Origin: UBA935 sp031555615
GTDB lineage: Bacteria; Bacillota; Clostridia; Lachnospirales; Lachnospiraceae
DNA length: 64,000 nt
Reading direction: 5' to 3'
NCBI GenBank assembly: GCA_031555615.1
Contig: JAVBUF010000071.1
Location: 1 to 64,000 of the forward strand
Shown: positions 42,435 to 51,432 of the stretch, piece after piece
Numbering within the stretch: the stretch's first letter is position 1
Layout of the letters: every line of letters begins with the position of its first letter
Notes under the pieces: generated by a model
The model's database searches: none
The model's input: the letters and a program-made list of their open reading frames with translations, nothing else
Told to the model about the DNA's origin: nothing
Position numbers and translations under genes: made by a program

Positions 42435-43429
42435 TATAGCTCCTTTACCTGAAGCTCCAAATCAACCCGCTTCTTTTCACCAGGCCGTATAACCGGTAAG
42501 GTTGCGTTCTTCCGTTCCCATTCCTGCCCATTCACATGACAGTTACAAGGCTCCAGACCCATTGCGTAATCTCCAGATGCCATGGATTTCCATTGGGTCA
42601 GCCTTGGCAGCTGCGCCTGATAGTAACTGATATCCAGCCCAATCCCCAGTGATGCATTCTCGCCGCCAATTGTCACTTTACCGTTTTCATCTGCCTCTGT
42701 TTCATGATAAAAAACCTGCTCTGCAAGGTTATCTGTTGGCTCCTCCACCTGGTTCCACAACATTCCGGCAGTATCGCTTCCATCTCTGCGGGTTACCCTC
42801 CGGGAAGGTATCTTGATCCGGCATCCGCTATCCAGTAATGGATAACCCAGGTTACAATGATACAGCAGCATAAACGGAGCCTCCGCGTAGCCTTCATTGG
42901 TATATTCATCCTTTACCCAAATGGTATCAGCACTGCCATCCGCTTTTACAACCGTTTCAATACAACGGCGCAACAGAATATTTTCCCCAAAAAGAGCCGC
43001 CTGGCGCATCTGTCCGGTTATCTGAAGGTGGTATTCCTCACCTTTCCAGAAAGCATCAATCCCCACCATTTCAGCCGGCGTAGAGCGCAGGGTTCCATGC
43101 ATGGGAAGATATCTTTTTTCATCCGGTGGACCTACATTGTCCGTTCCACAGGTAAAAAGCAGACCGCCCATAATACTGCGCCCGGCCTCCTGCCCGTGAG
43201 AATCGTAATGTTGCCGGTTCTGCAGTCCCGGCTTGCTTAAGAACACCAGATTATTCCCATTATAGGAGCACTCCGCAATGTCCATACATTTATCCAGCGC
43301 TACCGTAAACATCAGTCCTCCGGCTTTGACCTCCACTGCTCTCAGCCCTGCTGCCCGCCCATCCAGATACTGTATGGTCCGGGCATAGGCCAACTGCTGC
43401 ATACTTCCTATTTTCTTTCTTTTTTCCAT
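42434..43429 (-). CDS. DUF4432 aldose-epimerase-like protein
   Basis: 331 residues, beta-rich galactose-mutarotase-like fold of the DUF4432 family: LMFTVALDKCMDIAECSYNG, MGGLLFTCGTDNVGPP and LYHCNLGYPLLD are typical. Members sit in sugar-catabolic operons and probably interconvert anomers of a sugar or sugar acid. The function is inferred from the family fold. It sits between the GH28 gene (1-bp overlap) and the kinase gene (29-bp gap). Confidence 0.8.
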   Translation of the reverse strand: MEKRKKIGSMQQLAYARTIQYLDGRAAGLRAVEVKAGGLMFTVALDKCMDIAECSYNGNNLVFLSKPGLQNRQHYDSHGQEAGRSIMGGLLFTCGTDNVGPPDEKRYLPMHGTLRSTPAEMVGIDAFWKGEEYHLQITGQMRQAALFGENILLRRCIETVVKADGSADTIWVKDEYTNEGYAEAPFMLLYHCNLGYPLLDSGCRIKIPSRRVTRRDGSDTAGMLWNQVEEPTDNLAEQVFYHETEADENGKVTIGGENASLGIGLDISYYQAQLPRLTQWKSMASGDYAMGLEPCNCHVNGQEWERKNATLPVIRPGEKKRVDLELQVKEL

Positions 43430-43458
43430 ACCTTGCCTTTCCGAAAAGCCGCCCCCAC

Positions 43459-44430
43459 TTATCTGCTATTCCTTCGTTTTTCTAACCATTCCATAATTTC
43501 TTCCCTTGCCGGCATCACCCGCAAAGCACCTTTCCTGGTGGCCACAATTGCTGCCGCAGCATTGGCAAACCTCAGCATTGTCCGTAAATCCTCTTCTGCC
43601 AACTGCTCCACCCCATGTTCCAATATAAAATCCAGCACACAGCCCATAAAAGTATCCCCTGCTCCGGTAGTATCCACCGGTTTCACCGGAAAAGCGGCCT
43701 CTTCTACCATCATTTCATGATAATACGCCCGACTGCCGTTTCTCCCCATGGTCACCAGAATCAACGGAATGGCAAAACGTTCCCTGATCCAGCGGACTCC
43801 CTCTGCATAATCCTCCTGCCCGGTGAGCCAGACAATTTCATTATCCGCGATTTTAAGCACCTGACAATACTGCATCCCAAATAACATTTTGGCCCTGGCT
43901 GCTTCCTCATCTTGCCATAGGGGCATTCTCAGATTTGGATCAAAAGAAATCAGACATCCTGCCTGCCTGGCACAGGTAAGCGCTTTTACGGTAGCATTGT
44001 TCACCGGTTCATGGGTCATGGATAAGGTCCCAAAGTGAAATATACGGCTGCCGGCGATCATTTCTTCTGCCACTTCATCGGCATTTAGCATCATATCAGC
44101 CCCGGGATTGCGGTAAAAAGAAAATTCCCGGTCATAATCCTCTGTCATATGTACCAGTGCCAGTGTTGTCGGTACTTGTGAATCCGTCCGCAACCCTGCT
44201 GTCCCGATTCCGCTTTCTTCCAACGCCGCCTTTAACTGCCTGCCGAAGAAATCTGCTCCCACCTTGCCGATAAACTCCGTCTTTCGATTCAATTTCCCCA
44301 GCATCGCCAGCACATTCCCCGGTGCTCCCCCGGGGTTGGCTTCAAAAACCGGATTCCCCTGATTACTTAAACCATTTTCCGTAAAATCTATCAACAGTTC
44401 CCCCAACGTGGTTACATCTGTTTTTTTCAT
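43459..44430 (-). CDS. PfkB-family sugar kinase, probably fructokinase
   Basis: 323 residues of the ribokinase fold: N-terminal GGAPGNVLAMLGKLN (sugar-binding glycines), and the C-terminal PfkB signature DTTGAGDTFMGCVLDF with its catalytic Asp. The N-terminus (TTLGELLIDFTENG) is closest to bacterial fructokinases, and the D-lyxose/D-mannose isomerase upstream would supply fructose or xylulose. A 2-keto-3-deoxygluconate kinase for uronate breakdown is the main alternative. Confidence 0.85.
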   Translation of the reverse strand: MKKTDVTTLGELLIDFTENGLSNQGNPVFEANPGGAPGNVLAMLGKLNRKTEFIGKVGADFFGRQLKAALEESGIGTAGLRTDSQVPTTLALVHMTEDYDREFSFYRNPGADMMLNADEVAEEMIAGSRIFHFGTLSMTHEPVNNATVKALTCARQAGCLISFDPNLRMPLWQDEEAARAKMLFGMQYCQVLKIADNEIVWLTGQEDYAEGVRWIRERFAIPLILVTMGRNGSRAYYHEMMVEEAAFPVKPVDTTGAGDTFMGCVLDFILEHGVEQLAEEDLRTMLRFANAAAAIVATRKGALRVMPAREEIMEWLEKRRNSR

Positions 44431-44490
44431 TTTTGTATCACTCCATTTCTTGTTCTATAGTTCTTTCGGCGATTGCGAAACCGTGGATTT

Positions 44491-44655
44491 GGCAGCGGGA
44501 CAGAGCGGTTTATTCTGTGAAAGTCCCTTTTTGCCACAGAGATGAGACTTAAATTTGTGGAGCCCGCTTGTGCGAACACAAATTTTTCCTAAGGCTCATC
44601 GGCGTGTCTGGCAAAACCAGGACTGGAACGGAATAAACCGCTCTGTCCCGCTGCC
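44491..44655. repeat. Giant imperfect palindrome, intergenic hairpin element
   Basis: A perfect 25-bp inverted repeat forms the base (44491-44515 and 44631-44655; starts GGCAGCGGGACAGAG). Inside it, further pairs continue inward: AGTCC/GGACT, TTTTTGCCA/TGGCAAAA, GATGAG/CTCATC, and AATTTGTG (44552-44559) with CACAAATT (44577-44584) near the apex. Weaker pairing extends outward to about 44473-44675. It fills the gap between the kinase and isomerase genes. It codes for nothing and looks like a mobile or REP-like hairpin element or a structured RNA. Confidence 0.8.
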
Positions 44656-44680
44656 ATCGCAACCTTCGCAACACCAAATT

Positions 44681-45361
44681 CTACTCAACGACTGGATACT
44701 CATTACATAACAGCCGATAAGGTGCCTCATCTTCTTCAATCTCCGGGAATCTGCCGATGGGCTCATAAAACCGATTGTCCGTGTTATCATCATTGCACAT
44801 CGATACTTCTCCCAATAATACCGGCCCGGTGCCCTCCTCCACTTCAAAGTCATGGTACATATAAGGATAAATACTGATGGATTCACCTGGGCACAGCCTG
44901 ACCTGGGTTCCGGCTGGCACTTGCCACGCTCTTCCGTCACAGTTTACCGTCACATCTGTATCGGCAAATTTTTCTTCGGGAGTGGAATTGTAAACCCGAA
45001 TCAATATATTGCCGCCACCGCGGTTAATGATATCCTCCATCTTATTCCAGTGAAAGTGCATGGGGGCAGTCTGGCCTTCATTTAAATATAGCAGCTTTTC
45101 CGCATAGGTTTTGGTATACTGCTCCATTTTGAGGTTACCGTTTCGCAAAGTAATCAGGGAAAAACCCACCTTGTGGAAATTGCCCAAACCATAATCGGTG
45201 ATATCCCAGCCCAGCATATTGTCCCGGATTTCATCATACTGGTGTCCTTTTTCCTGCCACTCCTCCGGTGTAAAATGACAAAAAGGGGGCAATGCAAAAC
45301 GATACTCCCTGATCATATTTTCCATTTCTTTTAATGCTGCATTTATTTCTGATCTTTTCAT
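44681..45361 (-). CDS. D-lyxose/D-mannose isomerase family protein
   Basis: 226 residues, cupin fold, with metal ligands in MHFHWNKMEDIINRGGG (two His and a Glu) and the His of YPYMYHDFE. The family isomerises D-lyxose to D-xylulose and D-mannose to D-fructose in the cytoplasm. Its length matches the family. Its presence with a fructokinase-type gene suggests a short route from mannose or lyxose to central metabolism. It starts 16 bp after the upstream GH36 gene. Confidence 0.87.
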   Translation of the reverse strand: MKRSEINAALKEMENMIREYRFALPPFCHFTPEEWQEKGHQYDEIRDNMLGWDITDYGLGNFHKVGFSLITLRNGNLKMEQYTKTYAEKLLYLNEGQTAPMHFHWNKMEDIINRGGGNILIRVYNSTPEEKFADTDVTVNCDGRAWQVPAGTQVRLCPGESISIYPYMYHDFEVEEGTGPVLLGEVSMCNDDNTDNRFYEPIGRFPEIEEDEAPYRLLCNEYPVVE

Positions 45362-45377
45362 GCTGTTCTTCCTTCCT

Positions 45378-47504
45378 TTAATTTAGTAATAAAGCAATTG
45401 CTTCCATTTCCTTCATCCCGGATATCTTTAGCACAGTTCCTGCCGTATCCGCCTGGATCTGTTTTCTTCCGTAGCGGTCTGCAATTTTCCAGTCTCCCCG
45501 AGGTAACTGCACCGATATCCTATCTTCCTTTTCCAGCATCTGACTGTCTGATCCGAACCGATGAATAACTACCAGCAGTTGACCTGTTTTCTGCTGTAAA
45601 TCCTCTGTCAGTCCTTCCCGAACCAATGCCTGCCAGCCCACCGGCTTATTGTAGCTGCCTGCATTCCCACCCTGACGGCTGGATTTTCCATCTTTAATAA
45701 CCGGGGCTGCTTTCCGGTAAAAAGCCATTCCCTCCTCCACAATCTGCCACTGGACAGAATTCAAATCATAGATATCACCGGAGAGGCACATTCTTCCCAG
45801 CAAAGTATTACACATGGAATAATACAGGCGGCTTTCATCATCTCCGGCCCGCAGCACCGCCCATATCTGGCTTTGTTCCGGGAGAATGGCCCGGTGGACA
45901 TTCGCTGCGATAATGGGGATGGAAATGCATTCATGAGCATCGGAAAATGATGACATGGATGTCAGTTCCTGCATGGACGGCTCCAATCGATGGCCTCCCG
46001 AAGAGCAGTTTTCGATAACGATATCCGGCAGCTCTGCTTTTATTTTTTGAAAAAAATGCTGACTGCCCGCCACATACTGCCGAAGCCCTTCTCCAAGTGA
46101 TTCTGCACCATCACATCCAATTCCGATATTATCATTATAATCTACTTTCAGATAACCGAAACCATATTTTTTCAGGGTACCAATAATCTTTTCCGACAGA
46201 TATTCCACCACCTGGGGATTCCGCATATCCCAAAAACGTCTCAAGCCGGTCTGGATGGGAATGCCGTCCCGGGTGAGCTGCCATTGTTCTTTTCGAAAGC
46301 CCTCCGTATTGCATCCCACACATTCCATTTCAAACCAGAGGCCCGGTATCATTCCAGCCTCTCTGATGGCTTTTACCGTGTTTTGAAATCCGCCCGGAAA
46401 GCGGTCCTGATTAATATTCCAGTCTCCCATATCGCCGTTCCAGTCATCAGACCCCATGGAATACCAACCGGCATCAATGACACAATACCGAAATCCCCGG
46501 CCTTTGATGGCATTCACTATCTGCTGAAGATTTTCCTGGGTAGGATTGCCCCAGGTGGTGCAAAACTCGTTAAAAAGAATCGGAAGATCCTGCTCTGCCG
46601 CCGGTGCTGTCTGCCGCCCTTTCTTTTGGGCCGACGTCAGCCGGTGGGAAAGTTCATCCACGTCCCCCATGGCCACCGACAGCACGGCCCGGGGAGCCTC
46701 CAGACATGTTCCGGCTTCCAGACATTTCATCCAGTGACCAAATTCCCGGTCGCCGATACCGCCGGACAGAGCCGCCCGGTCATCTCTGGTATAAAGCTCC
46801 ATCTGCCAGGAGCCCGGGTAGTACAACTGACTGCCGATACAGTAACCGGTCCGGCTGTCCTCCACCACCATCCAGGGAAAGAATCCCCTTACCGGCATGC
46901 TGCCCACCTGACCGAAACGAACAGATTGTACTCCATATCTTTGCCAGCTTGGTTCCATCTGTAACTCACAAAACGGTATCCTTTCCAACTTTCCTTCGGC
47001 ACTCCATTTACTCCGCAGCCGGTATAAAGAATAATCTTCCATCCGTTCATCGGTACCAATCGGAGAAAAACCGCACAGCGAATAGGATGACACCATTTCC
47101 AGCCAAACCGGCTGATCGGTCCGGTTGATTATCCGGGTTGAAACAGACACATAGGCGGTCCCTTCCTGATATGTCAGGGAATGGATTGCCTGCAGCCGGG
47201 TACTTTCCAAAGTTGTAATAACAGAAAGCTTTCTTCCGTCCTTAATTACCTCCTGCATCTGATATTTCAAGTCCAAAGTAGTTTGGCTGTTCCGCATGGT
47301 ATGTCCGTTGGAAAAACCCACAGGATAGCTGTCTCCTACCGCTTTCACCTGTACCAGACTATCTACCGCCCAGTTACCCTCCAGGGTAAACCCATCAGCC
47401 ACCCCCTCCGGCAGCATCACCAGACCAACCGTTCCGCTCTCATCCTCCAGCAGATAATAAGCCAACATATCCCCTAATTTTAAAGACTTAATTATAATTT
47501 TCAT
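45378..47504 (-). CDS. GH36-type alpha-galactosidase
   Basis: 708 residues: N-terminal beta-sandwich (about 1-290), a TIM barrel (about 300-610) and a C-terminal beta domain. The nucleophile is Asp455 in YLKVDYNDN and the acid/base Asp522 in SSFSDAHE; CSSGGHRLEP is also typical. GH36/GH27-type enzymes release alpha-linked galactose. No signal peptide, so it works on imported oligosaccharides. Substrate detail (alpha-galactoside versus another alpha-linked sugar) is not settled by sequence. Confidence 0.87.
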   Translation of the reverse strand: MKIIIKSLKLGDMLAYYLLEDESGTVGLVMLPEGVADGFTLEGNWAVDSLVQVKAVGDSYPVGFSNGHTMRNSQTTLDLKYQMQEVIKDGRKLSVITTLESTRLQAIHSLTYQEGTAYVSVSTRIINRTDQPVWLEMVSSYSLCGFSPIGTDERMEDYSLYRLRSKWSAEGKLERIPFCELQMEPSWQRYGVQSVRFGQVGSMPVRGFFPWMVVEDSRTGYCIGSQLYYPGSWQMELYTRDDRAALSGGIGDREFGHWMKCLEAGTCLEAPRAVLSVAMGDVDELSHRLTSAQKKGRQTAPAAEQDLPILFNEFCTTWGNPTQENLQQIVNAIKGRGFRYCVIDAGWYSMGSDDWNGDMGDWNINQDRFPGGFQNTVKAIREAGMIPGLWFEMECVGCNTEGFRKEQWQLTRDGIPIQTGLRRFWDMRNPQVVEYLSEKIIGTLKKYGFGYLKVDYNDNIGIGCDGAESLGEGLRQYVAGSQHFFQKIKAELPDIVIENCSSGGHRLEPSMQELTSMSSFSDAHECISIPIIAANVHRAILPEQSQIWAVLRAGDDESRLYYSMCNTLLGRMCLSGDIYDLNSVQWQIVEEGMAFYRKAAPVIKDGKSSRQGGNAGSYNKPVGWQALVREGLTEDLQQKTGQLLVVIHRFGSDSQMLEKEDRISVQLPRGDWKIADRYGRKQIQADTAGTVLKISGMKEMEAIALLLN

Positions 47505-47586
47505 TTAATTTCATAATATCACAAACAACGTTTGCATAGCTCCTTTTTATTTTTATATAACCGGAAGAATGGCCCTGCCATTCTTC

Positions 47587-47649
47587 AAGACGAGATCTTA
47601 GAAACTGTTAGGCTCGGTACTTTCGAGCCTTACTGTTTCTTCTCGTCTT
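47587..47649. repeat. Nested hairpin spanning the GH43 stop
   Basis: AAGACGAGA (47587-47595) pairs with TCTCGTCTT (47641-47649), and inside it AGAAAC/GTTTCT and GGCTCG/CGAGCC. The GH43 stop codon (47630-47632) is within the right arm. On the minus strand no T run follows, so it is more likely an mRNA-processing or stability hairpin than a terminator. Confidence 0.65.
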
Positions 47650-49276
47650 TTTCAAACCAGTCAAAATCCGCATATCTTCCAAACCCGGTGAGGTCCTGGC
47701 AGCAGATACCACACATGGTTCCGGTAAACCATCCTTCCATGCAAGCCTCATCGGACAGAAAACCGGCATTTACTGTCTCGCCAATCAACTGCCAGGGTTC
47801 CCCATCCGGCTGATAATAAAACTGTACCATTCCGCTTCTGATTTCGGCTTTTAAAACCAGTTCCTTTCCCGGCATGACAGGAATATACTGGCTAAGATAT
47901 TTATACTTTTTGTTTTCTGCTTTCAATAAGGTAATACATTTTCCGACTTCTTCATCATAGGAGATATGTAGATAAAGATAATTATCCGTATCATACATCA
48001 GGATCAATCCTGCCATTTGTTTGAATACTTCCGGTTCAAAATCTATCTTCGTGCTGATATCCATATCGTATTCCGTCATCCTTCTGGCAATCAAACTCTG
48101 TGAAAATTTGGATGACAATCCGCTTCGGCCATACATCCGAAGGTATCCTGGCCGGGCTGTCAGAGAAAGGTAATATTCATCCATGGGAATCCGCAGGGAC
48201 TGGTAATCCAGGTGCAGTCTGCTGCCCGTAAAATCATCCCGTTCCAGGATTGGGTCTGCCGGAAATTCCGGCAAATCAGGCATTTCCACATATGTCTGAG
48301 GCGTATTGCCGCCGCAATCCAGCACCAGCCAGTCGTCTTCCGTCCAGCGCATTTTTTGGATGGCTGTCTCACGCCCCAGCATGTACCGACGGCAGTCTGC
48401 AAAGCGCTGAACATCCGAAGGGTTTCGCTCTGCCGATGGGCGGCCGCACAGATGAACAGCATACCATTCTCCATTCTGCGTTTCCACTAAATCACAATGC
48501 CCCGCTTTCTGGAGCAAAATCTCCGGGTGATGTCTGGATGTCAGGATAGAATATGCTTCCCTCTCACTTTCCCGCTTCATGAAATCGGCCTGGAACATTT
48601 CATATGGCCCCCAGATATTGCGCGATCTTTGGATGGTCTGGCCATGCCCCTCACCGGTACCGGTATCGGCACTGAACAGGTAATACCACCCATTTCGCTT
48701 AAAGATATGAGGACCCTCCAGAAAAATCCTTTCCGCCTGATAGATATCCCGGACCGGACCTGTCATCCTCTGTTTTACAGCATCATACTCCTGAAGCACC
48801 AGACGGCCGGCATATTTCTTGGGTACCCGGTGATCGGTTACCATACTGACCATATATTTTCTGCCGTCGTCATCATGAAACAGAGACGGGTCAAAGCCAA
48901 AATTGTTCAGGGTTATAGGTTCCGACCATGGTCCATTGATATCGGTGGCGGTTACCAGATAATTCATGGTATCATACATATTGCAGTAAAAGGACTGCAC
49001 CACCGTATATAATAGGTAAAAAACACCTTCATGGTAAGTCAGGCAAGGCGCCCAGATGCCCTGGGATGCCCCCACTCCCCGCAGATCCAACTGCGAGGTC
49101 CGGTTCAGCGGATATTCCAGCAGTTTCCAATGCACCAGATCTTTAGAATGATGCAGTCTGACACCCGGCCACCATTCAAAAGTCGAAGTTGCGATATAAT
49201 AATCATCTCCCACCCGGACAATTGACGGATCGGGATGAAATCCTCTTAAAATAGGGTTCTCGATGGTCTTTCCCAA
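47630..49276 (-). CDS. GH43 beta-xylosidase/alpha-L-arabinofuranosidase
   Basis: 548 residues. Five-bladed propeller (about 5-320) with the general base Asp16 in FHPDPS, the second acid in FGFDPSLFHDDDG and the catalytic Glu in FLEGPHIFKR, then a C-terminal beta-sandwich (GH43_C2-like, about 340-545). The opening ENPILRGFHPDPSIVRVGDD is typical of cytoplasmic xylosidase/arabinosidase. I prefer the TTG at 49276, which gives the family N-terminus; a GTG at 49300 overlaps the upstream gene by 7 bp and lacks an RBS. Confidence 0.88.
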   Translation of the reverse strand: MGKTIENPILRGFHPDPSIVRVGDDYYIATSTFEWWPGVRLHHSKDLVHWKLLEYPLNRTSQLDLRGVGASQGIWAPCLTYHEGVFYLLYTVVQSFYCNMYDTMNYLVTATDINGPWSEPITLNNFGFDPSLFHDDDGRKYMVSMVTDHRVPKKYAGRLVLQEYDAVKQRMTGPVRDIYQAERIFLEGPHIFKRNGWYYLFSADTGTGEGHGQTIQRSRNIWGPYEMFQADFMKRESEREAYSILTSRHHPEILLQKAGHCDLVETQNGEWYAVHLCGRPSAERNPSDVQRFADCRRYMLGRETAIQKMRWTEDDWLVLDCGGNTPQTYVEMPDLPEFPADPILERDDFTGSRLHLDYQSLRIPMDEYYLSLTARPGYLRMYGRSGLSSKFSQSLIARRMTEYDMDISTKIDFEPEVFKQMAGLILMYDTDNYLYLHISYDEEVGKCITLLKAENKKYKYLSQYIPVMPGKELVLKAEIRSGMVQFYYQPDGEPWQLIGETVNAGFLSDEACMEGWFTGTMCGICCQDLTGFGRYADFDWFEKDEKKQ

Positions 49277-49293
49277 AGTACTGTACCTGCCTT

Positions 49294-50448
49294 TCACCAC
49301 AGAAAAATATCATTGCCTTTTAATTTAAAGATTGCTTCCATAAAATAGTAATCCCCATAAATAATATTAAATTCATGGTCGCTGCTGTGATAAGCACCGG
49401 TACATTTCGTCAGAAAACAATCACTCTCCCGGCTGTAATCACAATGAGCAGCATCCAACGCCTGCAGCAGCTTACATGCCGCATTCACATATAAATCTCG
49501 CTCCGGGACTTCCTTTGCAATTTCCAAAAGGCCGCAGGCGGCAATCGCGGCTGCCGTATCATCGCACCAGTTTGGCGTTGGGGGCTGCCTGAAGTCAACC
49601 GGAATAATACTGTCTTCCGGAATATTTTCCATGAAATAAGAGGCAATTTTCACCGCCGTGTCCAGGTATTCTTTTTTGCCGGTATGCCGGTAGCTCATCA
49701 AAAATCCGTAAAGCCCCCAGGTCTGGCCCCTGGTCCAGGAAGACCCCTGGGCATACCCCTGTCCCCCGTAATCCTTTACATATTCACCGGTATAAGGATC
49801 AAACTCGACAATGTGGCGAACCGAGCCATCTTCCCTGACAAAATTTTCCATAACGGTATCGGCATGCATCATTGCCATATGTTTAAATCTGGGATCACCG
49901 GTTTCTTCGCTGGCCCAATATAATAACGGAATATTAAACATACTGTCAATAATCACCCAGCCTCTGGTATCATCGCTGCCTTCGGGAAGATCATTCCAGG
50001 CCCGGATAAAGCGGCCCACCGGATTAAAGCGCCCCGCCAGAATACTGGCCGCATGAAGTCCTCTTTTTCTGGCTTCCGGATTTTTGGTCAGACGATAATC
50101 TGCCACCGCTGTGGGCAGATACATAAATCCCACATCATGATGCAGTCCGTAATACTCTTCAAAGCATTGATCCATCTTACCTTCCGATATTCTGGCAATC
50201 CGGGCATACCTTTCTTCTCCGGTTTCATGATACATCAGCCATAGCATGCCCCCCCAGAAACCGTTGCACCACCAGTTAATACCATCATCGATTGAAAATT
50301 TCTGGCTCCGGTCAGATTTGTCATCATGAGTTCCCTGAACCGTAGTATAAGGAATTTTTTCCTTTGATTTTTCGCTTACCCATTCCATCTTGGTCTTAAT
50401 TTTACTGACTATTGCATTTAGCCAAACCATATCCTGTTCTTTTAACAT
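49294..50448 (-). CDS. GH88 unsaturated glucuronyl hydrolase (or GH105)
   Basis: 384 residues, alpha6/alpha6 barrel. The two key acids of GH88 are in HHDVGF (Asp105) and IIDSMFN (Asp168); GSSWTRGQTWGLYGF is also typical. These enzymes remove the 4,5-unsaturated uronic acid that polysaccharide lyases leave on an oligosaccharide end. GH105 (unsaturated rhamnogalacturonyl hydrolase) shares the fold and is the main alternative. It is the first gene of the catabolic operon. The ATG at 50448 has GGAGG five bases upstream. Confidence 0.87.
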   Translation of the reverse strand: MLKEQDMVWLNAIVSKIKTKMEWVSEKSKEKIPYTTVQGTHDDKSDRSQKFSIDDGINWWCNGFWGGMLWLMYHETGEERYARIARISEGKMDQCFEEYYGLHHDVGFMYLPTAVADYRLTKNPEARKRGLHAASILAGRFNPVGRFIRAWNDLPEGSDDTRGWVIIDSMFNIPLLYWASEETGDPRFKHMAMMHADTVMENFVREDGSVRHIVEFDPYTGEYVKDYGGQGYAQGSSWTRGQTWGLYGFLMSYRHTGKKEYLDTAVKIASYFMENIPEDSIIPVDFRQPPTPNWCDDTAAAIAACGLLEIAKEVPERDLYVNAACKLLQALDAAHCDYSRESDCFLTKCTGAYHSSDHEFNIIYGDYYFMEAIFKLKGNDIFLW

Positions 50449-50561
50449 AGCTACCTCCATTTAAACCACTTTTAGACCTTGTTTTATTTATATTTTGACT
50501 GATTTGTATAAACAGAACAATGGAATATTCTGCAATCAACTGACTTTTTCTGCTTTTATTA

Positions 50562-50590
50562 TTTTCAAAAAAGCTTTTTTACAGTATAAT
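50562..50590 (+). promoter_or_regulatory. Promoter of the AraC-type regulator
   Basis: TTTTCA (50562-50567), 17-bp spacer, TATAAT (50585-50590), about 44 bp before the start at 50634. The same 185-bp gap must also hold the divergent promoter of the catabolic operon, so the regulator is well placed to control both. Confidence 0.6.
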
Positions 50591-50633
50591 CTTCCTATAT
50601 GATAAAATGTTTTTATTGGTAAGGAGTAAAAAG

Positions 50634-51422
50634 ATGATCAAACTATATCAATGCGGATATGATTCCAGACACCGAACAATACTTGATATGCAGCGGCCAT
50701 ACGGTGCTCCTGACTATACCCTGCTTTTTATTAAAACAGAAAGCTTTTTTGAAGCCGGCGGCGTCTATTCCGAACTGCCTCCCAACACCGTGATTCTTTA
50801 TGACAAAAACTGTTATGTTCATTATGGCTGTCATCAACCTCATTATAACGATGACTGGCTCCATTTTGATCTTGATGAGGAAGATCTGCCATTCCTGACA
50901 AGTCTGTCTATCCCCTTTAATACCCCCGTAACCCTTCCCTGTGTTGGGCAGATTTCCGAATATATCCGTCTGGCCGTATTGGAAAAACACAGCAATAACC
51001 TGCACAAGGCGCAGATCATCGATAGTCTGATCCGCACCTTGCTTTGTTCCGTTTCTTCTCAAATTCATGCCCTTCCTGACAAGCGGCTTGCCAATAAATA
51101 TTATCAGCCGATGCATCAATTGCGTCTGGAGATTTTCAATGCTCCTCATAAAAAATGGACCGTCCAGGATATGGCACGGTCTGTGCACATGAGCCCATCC
51201 TATTTTCAGCACCTGTACAAAGAGCTGTTTGACATCTCCTGTATGCAGGATGTGATCCGGGCCCGGCTGAAAAATGCCTGTTTCTATCTATGTACCACCG
51301 AAATGTCCATCCATGCTCTGGCCGCTTTTTGCGGTTATGACAGTGAGCTTCATTTCATGCGTCAGTTCAAAAAGCTTCAGGGGGTAACTCCCAGTCAGTA
51401 CCGGGAACAGCACCGCAATTGA
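50634..51422 (+). CDS. AraC-family transcriptional regulator
   Basis: 262 residues: N-terminal cupin-like sensing domain (about 10-150) and a C-terminal double helix-turn-helix (about 170-260; WTVQDMARSVHMSPSYFQHL, then IHALAAFCGYDSELHFMRQF). AAGGAG lies seven bases before the ATG. Divergent from the GH88-to-GH28 operon, so it is probably its activator, responding to a sugar from the same glycan. It ends only 10 bp from the convergent response regulator gene. Confidence 0.92.
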   Translation: MIKLYQCGYDSRHRTILDMQRPYGAPDYTLLFIKTESFFEAGGVYSELPPNTVILYDKNCYVHYGCHQPHYNDDWLHFDLDEEDLPFLTSLSIPFNTPVTLPCVGQISEYIRLAVLEKHSNNLHKAQIIDSLIRTLLCSVSSQIHALPDKRLANKYYQPMHQLRLEIFNAPHKKWTVQDMARSVHMSPSYFQHLYKELFDISCMQDVIRARLKNACFYLCTTEMSIHALAAFCGYDSELHFMRQFKKLQGVTPSQYREQHRN

Positions 51423-51432
51423 CATCCTTTTA

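Noticed and set aside
44596..44940. Open frame crossing the palindrome into the isomerase gene
   Set aside because: It overlaps the isomerase in another frame and begins inside the non-coding palindrome.
46284..46964. Plus-strand open frame opposite the GH36 gene
   Set aside because: Shadow of a clearly functional GH36 coding region with conserved catalytic residues; no RBS or family match.
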